Position numbers and translations under genes: made by a program. DNA of 64,000 nucleotides from Stutzerimonas stutzeri (lineage in GTDB: Bacteria; Pseudomonadota; Gammaproteobacteria; Pseudomonadales; Pseudomonadaceae), in the NCBI GenBank assembly GCA_002339675.1, contig DDKB01000023.1, forward strand, positions 124,001 to 188,000. The letters run 5' to 3'. Of this stretch, positions 23,532-31,921 are shown piece after piece (within the stretch, counting starts at the first letter, position 1; each line of letters opens with the position of its first letter). The notes below the pieces were generated by a model. That model did not search any database and was not told the origin of the DNA. It saw only the letters and a program-made list of their open reading frames with translations.

Positions 23532-25112
23532 TCATTCCCACTCGATGGTTGCTGGCGGCTTGCTTGACACGTCATAAGTGACGCGCGAGATGCCTTCGAT
23601 TTCGTTAATGATGCGGTTGGAGACCTTCTCCAGCAGCTCGTACGGCAGATGCGCCCAGCGCGCGGTCATGAAGTCGATGGTTTCCACCGCACGCAGCGCA
23701 ACGACCCAGGCGTAGCGGCGGCCGTCGCCGACCACACCTACCGACTTGACCGGCTGGAACACCACGAACGCCTGGCTGGTCTTGTGGTACCAGTCGAAAT
23801 TGCGCAGCTCCTGAATGAAGATGTGGTCAGCGCGACGCAGCAGGTCGGCGTATTCCTTCTTCACTTCGCCGAGGATGCGCACGCCCAGCCCCGGACCCGG
23901 GAATGGGTGGCGGTAGACCATGTCGTACGGCAGGCCGAGTTCGAGACCGATCTTGCGGACTTCGTCCTTGAACAACTCGCGCAGCGGCTCGACCAGCTTG
24001 AGGTTCATCTCCTCCGGCAGGCCGCCGACATTGTGGTGCGACTTGATCACATGGGCCTTGCCGCTCTTGGCACCAGCAGACTCGATGACGTCCGGGTAGA
24101 TGGTGCCTTGGGCGAGAAACTGAATGTTGTCCAGCTTGCTGGCCTGGGCATCGAAGACGTCGATGAAGGTACGGCCGATGATCTTGCGCTTCTTCTCCGG
24201 ATCGGCTTCGCCAGCGAGGTTCTCAAGGAACTGCGCCTCGGCATCCGCGCGAATCACCTTGACGCCCATGTTCTCGGCAAACATCGCCATCACCTGATCG
24301 CCTTCGTGCAGGCGTAGCAGGCCGTTGTCGACGAACACGCAGGTCAGCTGATCGCCAATGGCCTTGTGCAGCAGCGCCGCGACGACCGAGGAATCGACAC
24401 CGCCGGACAGGCCCAGCAATACGTTGGCCGAACCGACCTGGTTGCGGACCTGCTCGACCAGATCGTCAACGATGTTGGACGGCGTCCATAGCGCTTCGCA
24501 GCCGCAGATTTCCAGCAGGAAACGCGACAGGATGCGACCGCCCTGGCGGGTGTGGGTCACTTCCGGGTGGAACTGCACGCCGTAGTAGCGGCGATCATCG
24601 TCACCCATCGCCGCAATCGCGCAGCTCGGGGTGCTGGCGAGGATGTGGAAGCCGGCCGGCAGGTCGGTCACCTTGTCGCCGTGGCTCATCCAGACGTCGA
24701 GGCCGAATACGCCGTCGTCGTCCATGTGGTCTTCGATCCCGTCGAACAGCTTGGACTTGCCAACCAGATCGACGCGCGCATAGCCGAACTCACGCTCATC
24801 CGAACCTTGCACCTTGCCGCCGAGCTGCTCGGACATGGTCTGCATGCCGTAGCAGATGCCGAACAGCGGTACACCGAGATCGAATACGGCCTGCGGGGCG
24901 CGCGGGCTGCCTTCGGCGTGCACCGACTCCGGGCCGCCTGCGAGGATGATGCCGCGCGGCGCGAAAGCGCGGATGTCCTCGTCGCTCATGTCGAACGGGT
25001 GCAGTTCGCAGTAGACGCCGATCTCGCGAACGCGACGGGCGATCAGCTGGGTGTACTGCGAGCCGAAGTCCAGGATCAGGATGCGGTGAGCGTGAATGTC
25101 AGGATGAGCCAT
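23532..25112 (-). CDS. guaA: GMP synthase (glutamine-hydrolysing)
   Basis: Last step of GMP synthesis: XMP + ATP + glutamine to GMP. 526 residues. The N-terminal class I glutamine amidotransferase domain has nucleophile Cys87 in GICYGMQ. The ATP-pyrophosphatase domain has the P-loop SGGVDSS. The C-terminal dimerisation domain ends RVTYDVSSKPPATIEWE, as in other GuaA proteins. The start is ATG 25112 (MAHPDIHAHRILILDFGSQY). It lies 87 bases downstream of guaB, in the usual guaBA operon. Confidence 0.98.
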   Translation of the reverse strand: MAHPDIHAHRILILDFGSQYTQLIARRVREIGVYCELHPFDMSDEDIRAFAPRGIILAGGPESVHAEGSPRAPQAVFDLGVPLFGICYGMQTMSEQLGGKVQGSDEREFGYARVDLVGKSKLFDGIEDHMDDDGVFGLDVWMSHGDKVTDLPAGFHILASTPSCAIAAMGDDDRRYYGVQFHPEVTHTRQGGRILSRFLLEICGCEALWTPSNIVDDLVEQVRNQVGSANVLLGLSGGVDSSVVAALLHKAIGDQLTCVFVDNGLLRLHEGDQVMAMFAENMGVKVIRADAEAQFLENLAGEADPEKKRKIIGRTFIDVFDAQASKLDNIQFLAQGTIYPDVIESAGAKSGKAHVIKSHHNVGGLPEEMNLKLVEPLRELFKDEVRKIGLELGLPYDMVYRHPFPGPGLGVRILGEVKKEYADLLRRADHIFIQELRNFDWYHKTSQAFVVFQPVKSVGVVGDGRRYAWVVALRAVETIDFMTARWAHLPYELLEKVSNRIINEIEGISRVTYDVSSKPPATIEWE

Positions 25113-25143
25113 GTGGGCATCTCTCGTGGTAGTCACAAATGAC

Positions 25144-25167
25144 ACGGGGCTGAGTGAACAGCCCCGT
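25144..25167. promoter_or_regulatory. Hairpin in the guaB-guaA intercistronic region
   Basis: ACGGGGCTG / CAGCCCCGT, a perfect 9-base stem with a 6-base loop, inside the 87-base guaB-guaA gap. There is no U-tract on the minus strand, so it is more likely an mRNA-stability or processing element than a full terminator. Confidence 0.5.
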
Positions 25168-25199
25168 TATTCATACTTCAAAAATCGATCTACGCAATC

Positions 25200-26669
25200 T
25201 CAGCCGACCCGGTAGTTGGGCGCTTCCTTGGTGATCTGCACGTCATGCACGTGGGACTCGGCCATGCCGGCACCGGTGATGCGCACGAACTGCGGATGGG
25301 TCCGCATGTGATCGATGGTCGCGCTGCCGGTATAGCCCATGGAGGCACGCAGGCCACCCATCAGCTGGTGGATGATCGCCGCCAGCGAGCCCTTGTACGG
25401 CACGCGCCCTTCGATACCCTCGGGCACCAGCTTCTCGGCGCCTGCCGACGAGTCCTGGAAGTAACGATCCGAGGAACCTTGCGCCTGGGACATGGCACCC
25501 AGCGAGCCCATGCCGCGGTAGGCCTTGTAGGAGCGGCCCTGGAATAGTTCGATCTCGCCTGGGGCTTCTTCAGTGCCGGCGAACATCGAGCCCATCATCA
25601 CGGCGTTGGCGCCGGCGACGATGGCTTTGGACAGGTCACCGGAGAAGCGAATGCCGCCGTCGGCGATCATCGGTACGCCGGTGCCTTCGAGCGCGGCGGA
25701 GACGTTGGCGATGGCGGAGATCTGCGGCACGCCGACACCGGCGACGATGCGCGTGGTGCAGATCGAGCCTGGGCCAATGCCGACCTTGACCGCATCAGCG
25801 CCCGCCTTGACCAGGTCCAGCGCCGCTTCGGCGGTGGCGATGTTGCCGCCGATGACCTGCACCTGCGGGAAATTGTCTTTCACCCAGCGCACCCGATCGA
25901 GCACGCCGCGCGAATGGCCGTGCGCGGTGTCGACCACGATCACGTCGACGCCGGCTGCTGCCAGTGCTTCGACGCGCTCGGCCGTATCGGCGCCGGTACC
26001 CACGGCTGCGCCGACACGCAGACGTCCCTGGTCGTCCTTGGACGCCAGCGGGTAGGTCTTGGCCTTTTCGATGTCACGGAAGGTGACCAGACCACGCAGG
26101 TGGAAATTGTTGTCGACCACCAGCATCTTCTCGATGCGGTGCTCGTGAAGCTTGGCTTTGATTTCCTCGAGGCCGGTGCCTTCCTGCACGGTGACCAGCT
26201 TTTCCTTCGGCGTCATGATCGCGGCGACCGAATCACCGACGTTCGGCGTGAAGCGCAGGTCGCGCCCTGTCACGATACCCACCAGTTCCTTGCCCGACAC
26301 CACCGGAAAGCCAGAGAAGCCCAGCTCGCGTGCCTTGCGCAGCAGTTCGCTGATCTTGGTTTCGGGCGTCACGGTCGCCGGATCGTGAACGATGGCCGTC
26401 TCGTGACGCTTGACCTTGCGTACTTCGGCCGCCTGCTGCTCGACATTCATGTTCTTGTGAATGATGCCGATGCCGCCTTCCTGCGCCATGGCGATGGCCA
26501 GGCGGGCTTCGGTGACGGTGTCCATGGCAGCCGATACCAGCGGTATGTTGAGCTCGATGTCGCGAGTCAGACGGGTCTTGAGGCTGACATCCTTTGGCAG
26601 GACCTCGGAATAACCCGGGATCAGGAGAACATCGTCGAATGTCAGGGCTTCTTGGCTGATACGCAGCAT
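25200..26669 (-). CDS. guaB: IMP dehydrogenase
   Basis: Oxidises IMP to XMP with NAD+, committing to guanine nucleotides. 489 residues: a TIM barrel interrupted by two CBS domains (about residues 95-205; ATVTPETKISELLRKA..., IMTPKEKLVTVQEGTGLEEI). The catalytic Cys loop reads GPGSICTTRIVAGVGVPQ, and the flap reads YRGMGSLGAMSQ. Ribosome binding site GGGAG before ATG 26669. It heads the guaBA operon behind a strong promoter. Confidence 0.98.
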   Translation of the reverse strand: MLRISQEALTFDDVLLIPGYSEVLPKDVSLKTRLTRDIELNIPLVSAAMDTVTEARLAIAMAQEGGIGIIHKNMNVEQQAAEVRKVKRHETAIVHDPATVTPETKISELLRKARELGFSGFPVVSGKELVGIVTGRDLRFTPNVGDSVAAIMTPKEKLVTVQEGTGLEEIKAKLHEHRIEKMLVVDNNFHLRGLVTFRDIEKAKTYPLASKDDQGRLRVGAAVGTGADTAERVEALAAAGVDVIVVDTAHGHSRGVLDRVRWVKDNFPQVQVIGGNIATAEAALDLVKAGADAVKVGIGPGSICTTRIVAGVGVPQISAIANVSAALEGTGVPMIADGGIRFSGDLSKAIVAGANAVMMGSMFAGTEEAPGEIELFQGRSYKAYRGMGSLGAMSQAQGSSDRYFQDSSAGAEKLVPEGIEGRVPYKGSLAAIIHQLMGGLRASMGYTGSATIDHMRTHPQFVRITGAGMAESHVHDVQITKEAPNYRVG

Positions 26670-26705
26670 GGCGGGGGCTCCCAGGCGGGAAAAAGGAAGC
26701 GCGGC

Positions 26706-26734
26706 ATTATACCCACGCCGCCCCTTGCGCTCAA
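26706..26734 (-). promoter_or_regulatory. Predicted sigma-70 promoter of guaBA
   Basis: On the minus strand TTGAGC (26734-26729), a 17-base spacer and a perfect TATAAT (26711-26706), with the guaB start 37 bases beyond. Confidence 0.8.
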
Positions 26735-26794
26735 TGTGGTTGTGCGGCGCGCCCGGACGTCGGCCCGCGTCGCGGCGGAAAAGTGACTATCCAG

Positions 26795-27346
26795 TCAGCC
26801 CTGATCGAGCACCAGTGCCACCGCAAATCCAAGCCGGGCCGCAAACTCGTCGAGAAAGCCACGCTTAAAGCCGGCTTCGCCCCAGCCATTGAAAATGAAC
26901 CCGAGGTTGGAAAAGCCGCATTCGGGAATGAACAGGAAGCCATTGATGTCGTCTTCGAAGCCGCATTCAGGACAGATGAAGTTATCCGTGTGCCGCGGCG
27001 TCCAGTCGTCCAGGCCTTCAAACAACGCTTCGCCAATCTCACGGCGGCACTCGGGGCAGCCGGCCTCCCTGGCGAAGCCGTGCGTCGGGGTATAAATGCA
27101 GCGCTGGGTGACCACCTCCAGGCCGTTGAGCGTCTCGCTGCCCGGCAAGCGCTCCGGATGCAGCACTACATCATTTGCGCCTGATGCCATCGCGTAACCC
27201 ATGCCGCCGACCCCGCGCGCGCAAGTCGTCGGCAGCGCCTCGACGATGCGCCGTTCGGCCAGCCAGCGCAGAATCAATCGCGCCTTGGCTTCACGGCCGG
27301 GAAATGTGGAGATGCGCGGCACGACAATGGCGTGGCTTTGGCTCAT
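26795..27346 (-). CDS. Zinc-ribbon protein of unknown function (sometimes mislabelled sugar ABC transporter ATPase)
   Basis: 183 residues beginning MSQSHAIVVPRISTFPGREA. Two CxxC pairs, CPEC at 97-100 and CPEC at 125-128 with another Cys at 143 (PECGFSN), look like a zinc ribbon. No Walker motifs are present, so the ABC ATPase label carried by some pseudomonad homologues is wrong. The sequence between the knuckles is acidic and the C-terminus is hydrophobic-rich but not membrane spanning. It is divergent from xseA and lies upstream of guaB with its own direction of transcription toward it. No function can be assigned. Confidence 0.75.
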   Translation of the reverse strand: MSQSHAIVVPRISTFPGREAKARLILRWLAERRIVEALPTTCARGVGGMGYAMASGANDVVLHPERLPGSETLNGLEVVTQRCIYTPTHGFAREAGCPECRREIGEALFEGLDDWTPRHTDNFICPECGFEDDINGFLFIPECGFSNLGFIFNGWGEAGFKRGFLDEFAARLGFAVALVLDQG

Positions 27347-27469
27347 GAGGACTCGGGCGGGCAATGGCGAAAGCCGCGCAGCTTAGCGCCGTGCGTGGCG
27401 CGGTCAAGCCTGGGCGAACGGATGCGAAGCCGTTTCGCGATTGCGCCGTCGCGGCTTATCATCGCCGCC

Positions 27470-28846
27470 ATGCTCACCGATCCCTTTCAACGCCTGAGCC
27501 TCGACCGCGAAGTGCTGACCGTCAGCCAGCTCAACAACCGTGCACGGCTGTTGCTGGAAGATGTGTTCGCCCAGGTCTGGGTCGAAGGCGAGATATCCAA
27601 CCTGGCCAAGCCCGCCTCCGGCCACATCTATTTCACGCTGAAGGACAAGAACGCGCAGGTCCGCTGCGCCCTGTTCAGGCAGAACGCCTTGCGCGTACGT
27701 CAGGCGCTGCGCGACGGACTGGCGGTGAAAGTGCGCGGGCGGGTGTCGCTGTTCGAAGGGCGTGGCGACTACCAACTGATCCTCGACAACGTCGAGCCAG
27801 CCGGCGATGGGTCGCTGCGCCTGGCCTTTGAGGCGCTGAAAGAGAAACTCACTGCCGAGGGTCTGTTCGATGCTTCCGCCAAGCGCGCCCTGCCTGCTCA
27901 TCCGCAGCGTATCGGCATCGTCAGTTCGCCGACGGGCGCGGTGATTCGCGACATCATCTCAGTGTTTCGCCGACGCGCGCCGCAGGTTTCGCTCACGCTG
28001 GTGCCGACACCGGTACAAGGCCGCGAGGCGACCGAGCAGATCGTTCGTGCCTTGGCGCTGGCCGACCGCGGCGGATTCGACGCACTGATCCTGGCCCGAG
28101 GCGGCGGCTCGCTGGAAGACCTCTGGTGTTTCAATGAAGAAGCCGTCGCACGTGCCGTGGCTGCCTGCGAGACGCCGATCGTCTCCGCCGTCGGCCACGA
28201 AACCGATGTCTCCATCGCCGATTTCGTAGCCGATGTACGTGCACCGACGCCCTCTGCCGCCGCCGAACTCCTGGCGCCGAGCAGTGCGGATATACGTCAG
28301 CGGTTAGAGGGACTGCGCCAACGCCTGCTATTGCGCATGCAGGATCGACTGCACCGCGACGCCGCACGCCTGACCGGAATGACGCAGCGCCTGCGCCATC
28401 CCGGCGAGCGACTGCAGCAGCAGGCTCAGCGCATCGATGATCTGGAGCAGCGCCTGCTGCGCGGCATCGATCGACGCCTTTGCACAGGCCAGGAACGCCT
28501 TGCCCGAATGGACACGCGGTTAGCGGCACAACACCCGGGGCGTGCCCTGCACCTCTTGCGGCAACGGATCGACCACCTGTCCACACGCCTGCCGCGCGCG
28601 ATGCAGGAGCGATTGAATGGCCAGCGCCTGCAGCTGCAGGGACTCGCGCAGACGCTGAGTGCGGTCAGCCCTCTCGCCACGCTGTCGCGCGGCTATAGCA
28701 TCCTGGTGGACGACCACGGCCAGGCAATTCGCCGCGCCGACCAGACCCAGCCCGGCCAGCGGCTGAAGGCGCGCCTGGGCGAAGGCGAGCTCACGGTGCG
28801 CGTCGAGGACAACCACCTCGAGCCGGTAACCCTGCCCCTGCTCTGA
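27470..28846 (+). CDS. xseA: Exodeoxyribonuclease VII large subunit
   Basis: Catalytic subunit of ExoVII, a bidirectional ssDNA exonuclease acting with XseB. 458 residues. The N-terminal OB-fold reads VWVEGEISNLAKPASGHIYF. The catalytic domain contains GIVSSPTGAVIRDI, ARGGGSLEDLWCFNEE and SAVGHETDVSIADFVADVRAPTPSAAAE, followed by long Arg/Gln-rich coiled-coil helices (about 290-400) and a C-terminal SRGYSILVDD segment. Start ATG 27470 (MLTDPFQRLSLDREVLTV); the longer upstream frame overlaps the divergent gene's start region. Confidence 0.96.
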   Translation: MLTDPFQRLSLDREVLTVSQLNNRARLLLEDVFAQVWVEGEISNLAKPASGHIYFTLKDKNAQVRCALFRQNALRVRQALRDGLAVKVRGRVSLFEGRGDYQLILDNVEPAGDGSLRLAFEALKEKLTAEGLFDASAKRALPAHPQRIGIVSSPTGAVIRDIISVFRRRAPQVSLTLVPTPVQGREATEQIVRALALADRGGFDALILARGGGSLEDLWCFNEEAVARAVAACETPIVSAVGHETDVSIADFVADVRAPTPSAAAELLAPSSADIRQRLEGLRQRLLLRMQDRLHRDAARLTGMTQRLRHPGERLQQQAQRIDDLEQRLLRGIDRRLCTGQERLARMDTRLAAQHPGRALHLLRQRIDHLSTRLPRAMQERLNGQRLQLQGLAQTLSAVSPLATLSRGYSILVDDHGQAIRRADQTQPGQRLKARLGEGELTVRVEDNHLEPVTLPLL

Positions 28847-29093
28847 GCAGCGCGGCCCCCGGGGCCGGCCTACCACACAAGCCGCGGGGTCCCGCCGAAG
28901 CGCTGCCGAACGCGCGCCCTCGCGACGAGCGAGGTGCCGCGACCGAATCACCGTGGCGATCATTTCAACCGGTGGCCCGCCGCTGTGATGAACACGCTCC
29001 GGGACAGCCATCCGAGCGACCAGGCAGCCCCCAACCCTTTCACTCGTCGAAGGTTTACGCGAGGATGGGTCGTTAATTTCAGCGGAACCGCCC

Positions 29094-29918
29094 ATGCCAC
29101 GTGTCCTCACCTTGCTGTTTTCATTGGCGATCGTCTTACCGGCCCATGCCGAAGGCTTTCTCTCCCGTTTGCTCGACAGACCCGTGCCCGGCGGCGTAGC
29201 GGTGGTCGGTCTCGGCAACCGCGAGAGCAAGCCAGCCGCCCGCTACGACGGCAAACCGGTGCTGGTGGTGCGCGAAGATGACCAGCGCTGGATCGCCATC
29301 GTCGGGATTCCGCTGTCAGTCAAAGCCGGTCGACAGTCACTCGACGTCGACGGTCGGCCCCAAGGCTTCAGCGTCGAGCCACGCACCTACCGCGAGCAGC
29401 ACATCACGCTGAAAAACCAGCGCCAGGTTAATCCGAACCCTGCCGATCTCAAGCGCATCGAGCGCGAGCTGGACGAACAAACCCGCGCCTACCGACAGTT
29501 CAGCGCACGCCAGCCAAGCAACCTGCTGTTCGACAAGCCGGTCAACGGCCCACTGTCTTCGCCGTTCGGCCTTCGCCGTTTCTTTAACGGGGAAGAGCGC
29601 AATCCCCACTCGGGGCTGGACTTCGCCGCCAAGGCCGGCACGCCGATCAAGACGCCTGCAGCCGGCAAGGTCATCCTGACCGGCAACTACTTCTTCAACG
29701 GCAACACGGTGTTTGTCGACCACGGCCAGGGCCTGATCAGCATGTTCTGTCACCTGTCGAAGATCGACGTGACAGTCGGCGACGAGCTGGCCCGTGGCGA
29801 CGTGCTCGGCAAGGTCGGCTCGACCGGCCGGGCCACGGGGCCGCACCTGCACTGGAATGTCAGCCTCAACGACGCGCGCATCGACCCGTCCATCTTCATC
29901 GGTGCGTTCAAACCCTGA
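29094..29918 (+). CDS. Periplasmic M23 (LytM-type) peptidase
   Basis: 274 residues with a Sec signal peptide (MPRVLTLLFSLAIVLPAHA, cleavage likely after AHA). An N-terminal M23-associated beta domain (about 25-110) is followed by a helical linker and a peptidase domain from about 155. The LytM zinc motifs are intact: HSGLDFAAKAG (HxxxD) and HLHWN (HxH), so an active peptidoglycan endopeptidase is expected. VFVDHGQGLISMFCHLS supplies the middle catalytic His region. It is followed 20 bases later by the isochorismatase-fold gene and then the mechanosensitive channel, all one strand, possibly one transcript. Confidence 0.93.
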   Translation: MPRVLTLLFSLAIVLPAHAEGFLSRLLDRPVPGGVAVVGLGNRESKPAARYDGKPVLVVREDDQRWIAIVGIPLSVKAGRQSLDVDGRPQGFSVEPRTYREQHITLKNQRQVNPNPADLKRIERELDEQTRAYRQFSARQPSNLLFDKPVNGPLSSPFGLRRFFNGEERNPHSGLDFAAKAGTPIKTPAAGKVILTGNYFFNGNTVFVDHGQGLISMFCHLSKIDVTVGDELARGDVLGKVGSTGRATGPHLHWNVSLNDARIDPSIFIGAFKP

Positions 29919-29938
29919 TCAACCTACGGGACCCCGAC

Positions 29939-30481
29939 ATGCTCATCCACGCAGAGCAATCCACACTGCTCGTCATCGATATCCAGGAGCGGCTGTTTCC
30001 CGCCATCGAGCGCCACGTCTCGCTGGCCGAGCACAGCGCCTGGCTGATCCAGGTTGCCCGGCGCATCGGCGTGCCGGTGTTGCTTACCGAGCAGTACAGC
30101 AAGGGTTTAGGGCCAACCATCGCCTCGCTGCGCGAGGGCGTCGCAGACGAGGCGATCATTGAGAAACTGCACTTCTCCGCGGCTCGTGACGGCGAATTGT
30201 TCAAGCGCCCCGGCGGCGAGCGCCCGCAATTCGTGGTCAGCGGCATCGAGACCCACATCTGCGTATTGCAGACGGTCCTCGACCTGCTCGCCCGTGGACA
30301 TCAGGTGTTCGTCGTGGAAGACGCCGTCGGCTCGCGCCGCGCCAGCGACAAGGCGCTCGGCCTGGCACGCATGCAGCAGGCCGGTGCCTGCATCGTGTCG
30401 CGCGAAATGGTCGCCTTCGAGTGGATGGAACAGGCAGGCACCGACCTGTTCCGTTCGATCAGCCGCGAGTTCATCCGGTGA
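29939..30481 (+). CDS. Isochorismatase-superfamily cysteine hydrolase
   Basis: 180 residues. The predicted triad is Asp in VIDIQERLFP, Lys in EKLHFS and Cys in SGIETHICVLQT; the cis-peptide region VVSGIETHICV is typical of the YcaC/nicotinamidase-like group. It is cytosolic. Substrate unknown (amide or ester of small molecules). The adjacency to an M23 peptidase and a YbdG-like channel does not clarify the role. Confidence 0.9.
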   Translation: MLIHAEQSTLLVIDIQERLFPAIERHVSLAEHSAWLIQVARRIGVPVLLTEQYSKGLGPTIASLREGVADEAIIEKLHFSAARDGELFKRPGGERPQFVVSGIETHICVLQTVLDLLARGHQVFVVEDAVGSRRASDKALGLARMQQAGACIVSREMVAFEWMEQAGTDLFRSISREFIR

Positions 30482-30521
30482 ACAACGGCAGCGACCACTG
30501 GACGACTGAGGGAAGCGCCCC

Positions 30522-31826
30522 ATGCAGGACGAACTGAATATCTGGCTGGACTGGCTGCGCGGGCACCCTGAGCTGCAGACCCTGCTGGCCAGCGCCGCTC
30601 TGGTCTTTGCCGCCTGGCTGGCCAACTGGGTGGTCAAGCGAATTCTCGTGCGCGGCCTGTACCAGGTGCTGCGTCATGCGCGCGAGACCGAACTACAGGA
30701 TTTTGGCATCATCCGGCGGCTGTCCAATATTGTGCCGGCACTGGTGCTCTCGGTGGGCGTCAATGCGGTTCCGGGACTGCCGGAGGCGGCCGTGACGGTC
30801 GTGCGTAATGTCTGTGGCGGTTTCATCGTGCTGACCATTGCACTGGCGTTCGGCGCGCTGCTGGACATCGTCAACATGCTCTACCAGCGCCGCGCCGATG
30901 CCCATGTGCATCCCATCAAGGGCTACTTGCAGGTCGTCAAGATCGCCATTTATGCGATCGCGACCATTCTCATCATCGCCACGCTGATCGACCGCTCCCC
31001 GTTGATCCTGCTGTCCGGCCTCGGTGCCATGGCCGCCGTACTGCTGCTGATCTTCCAGGACACCATCCTCTCACTGGTGGCCAGCGTGCAGATTTCCTCC
31101 AACGACATCATCCGCGTTGGCGACTGGATCGAGATGCCGCAACTTAACGCCGACGGCGACGTGATCGACATCGCGCTGCATACGGTGAAGGTGCAGAACT
31201 GGGACAAGACGATCACCAATATCCCGACCAAGCGCTTTATCAGCGACTCGTTCAAGAACTGGCGCGGCATGCAGGAAAGCGGTGGGCGGCGGATCAAGCG
31301 CAGCCTGTTTCTGGATCAGCAGAGCGTGCACTTTCTCAGCAGCGATGAATGCGAGCACCTGCATCGCTTCAACCTGCTGGACGACTACCTCACCGAGAAA
31401 CGCCGCGAGATCGACGCCTGGAATGCCAAGCTCGAAGAACGCGGCAAGGAGCCGGTCAACACCCGACGCATCACCAACATCGGCAGCTTTCGCGCCTACG
31501 TTGAACGCTACCTGCGCAGTCACGGCGGGATTCACCAGGGCATGACGCTGATTGTGCGTCAGCTCAGCCCGACTGCCGACGGCCTGCCACTGGAGATTTA
31601 CTGCTTCACCAACACGGTGGCCTGGACGCAGTACGAGGCGATCCAATCGGACATCTTCGACCACTTGCTGGCGATTCTTCCGGAGTTCGGCCTGCGCGTG
31701 TTCCAGCACCCGAGCGGCGGCGACATGCGCGACTGGCGCGCCTCCCTGGGGCAGCGCGGCGAGCCAACGATGCACGACCGGGACTCGCAGCCGACCGCTA
31801 CGGGGCGCGACGCCGGCCGGCCGTAG
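30522..31826 (+). CDS. Mechanosensitive ion channel, YbdG/MscM type
   Basis: 434-residue inner-membrane MscS-family protein. About five hydrophobic helices are visible (residues 22-40, 70-86, 95-113, 140-160, 165-190), the last being the pore-lining-like TM3 (GLGAMAAVLLLIFQDTILSLV). The MscS beta domain follows (NDIIRVGDWIEMPQLNADGDVIDIALHTVKVQNWDKTITNIPTKRF, given here as position 200-245). A YbdG-type insertion with ERYLRSHGGIHQ precedes the C-terminal domain. YbdG produces a small-conductance (MscM-like) activity in E. coli and responds to osmotic change. GAGGGAAG precedes the start ATG. Confidence 0.9.
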   Translation: MQDELNIWLDWLRGHPELQTLLASAALVFAAWLANWVVKRILVRGLYQVLRHARETELQDFGIIRRLSNIVPALVLSVGVNAVPGLPEAAVTVVRNVCGGFIVLTIALAFGALLDIVNMLYQRRADAHVHPIKGYLQVVKIAIYAIATILIIATLIDRSPLILLSGLGAMAAVLLLIFQDTILSLVASVQISSNDIIRVGDWIEMPQLNADGDVIDIALHTVKVQNWDKTITNIPTKRFISDSFKNWRGMQESGGRRIKRSLFLDQQSVHFLSSDECEHLHRFNLLDDYLTEKRREIDAWNAKLEERGKEPVNTRRITNIGSFRAYVERYLRSHGGIHQGMTLIVRQLSPTADGLPLEIYCFTNTVAWTQYEAIQSDIFDHLLAILPEFGLRVFQHPSGGDMRDWRASLGQRGEPTMHDRDSQPTATGRDAGRP

Positions 31827-31921
31827 CGGCCGCAACCGTCGGTGTCAGGCAACGAACCAAGCGTTTGGCACAGGCAAGTCGGAGCGAGGCCGCACCCTGC
31901 TCCGCTTGCCAAGACCTTTGC

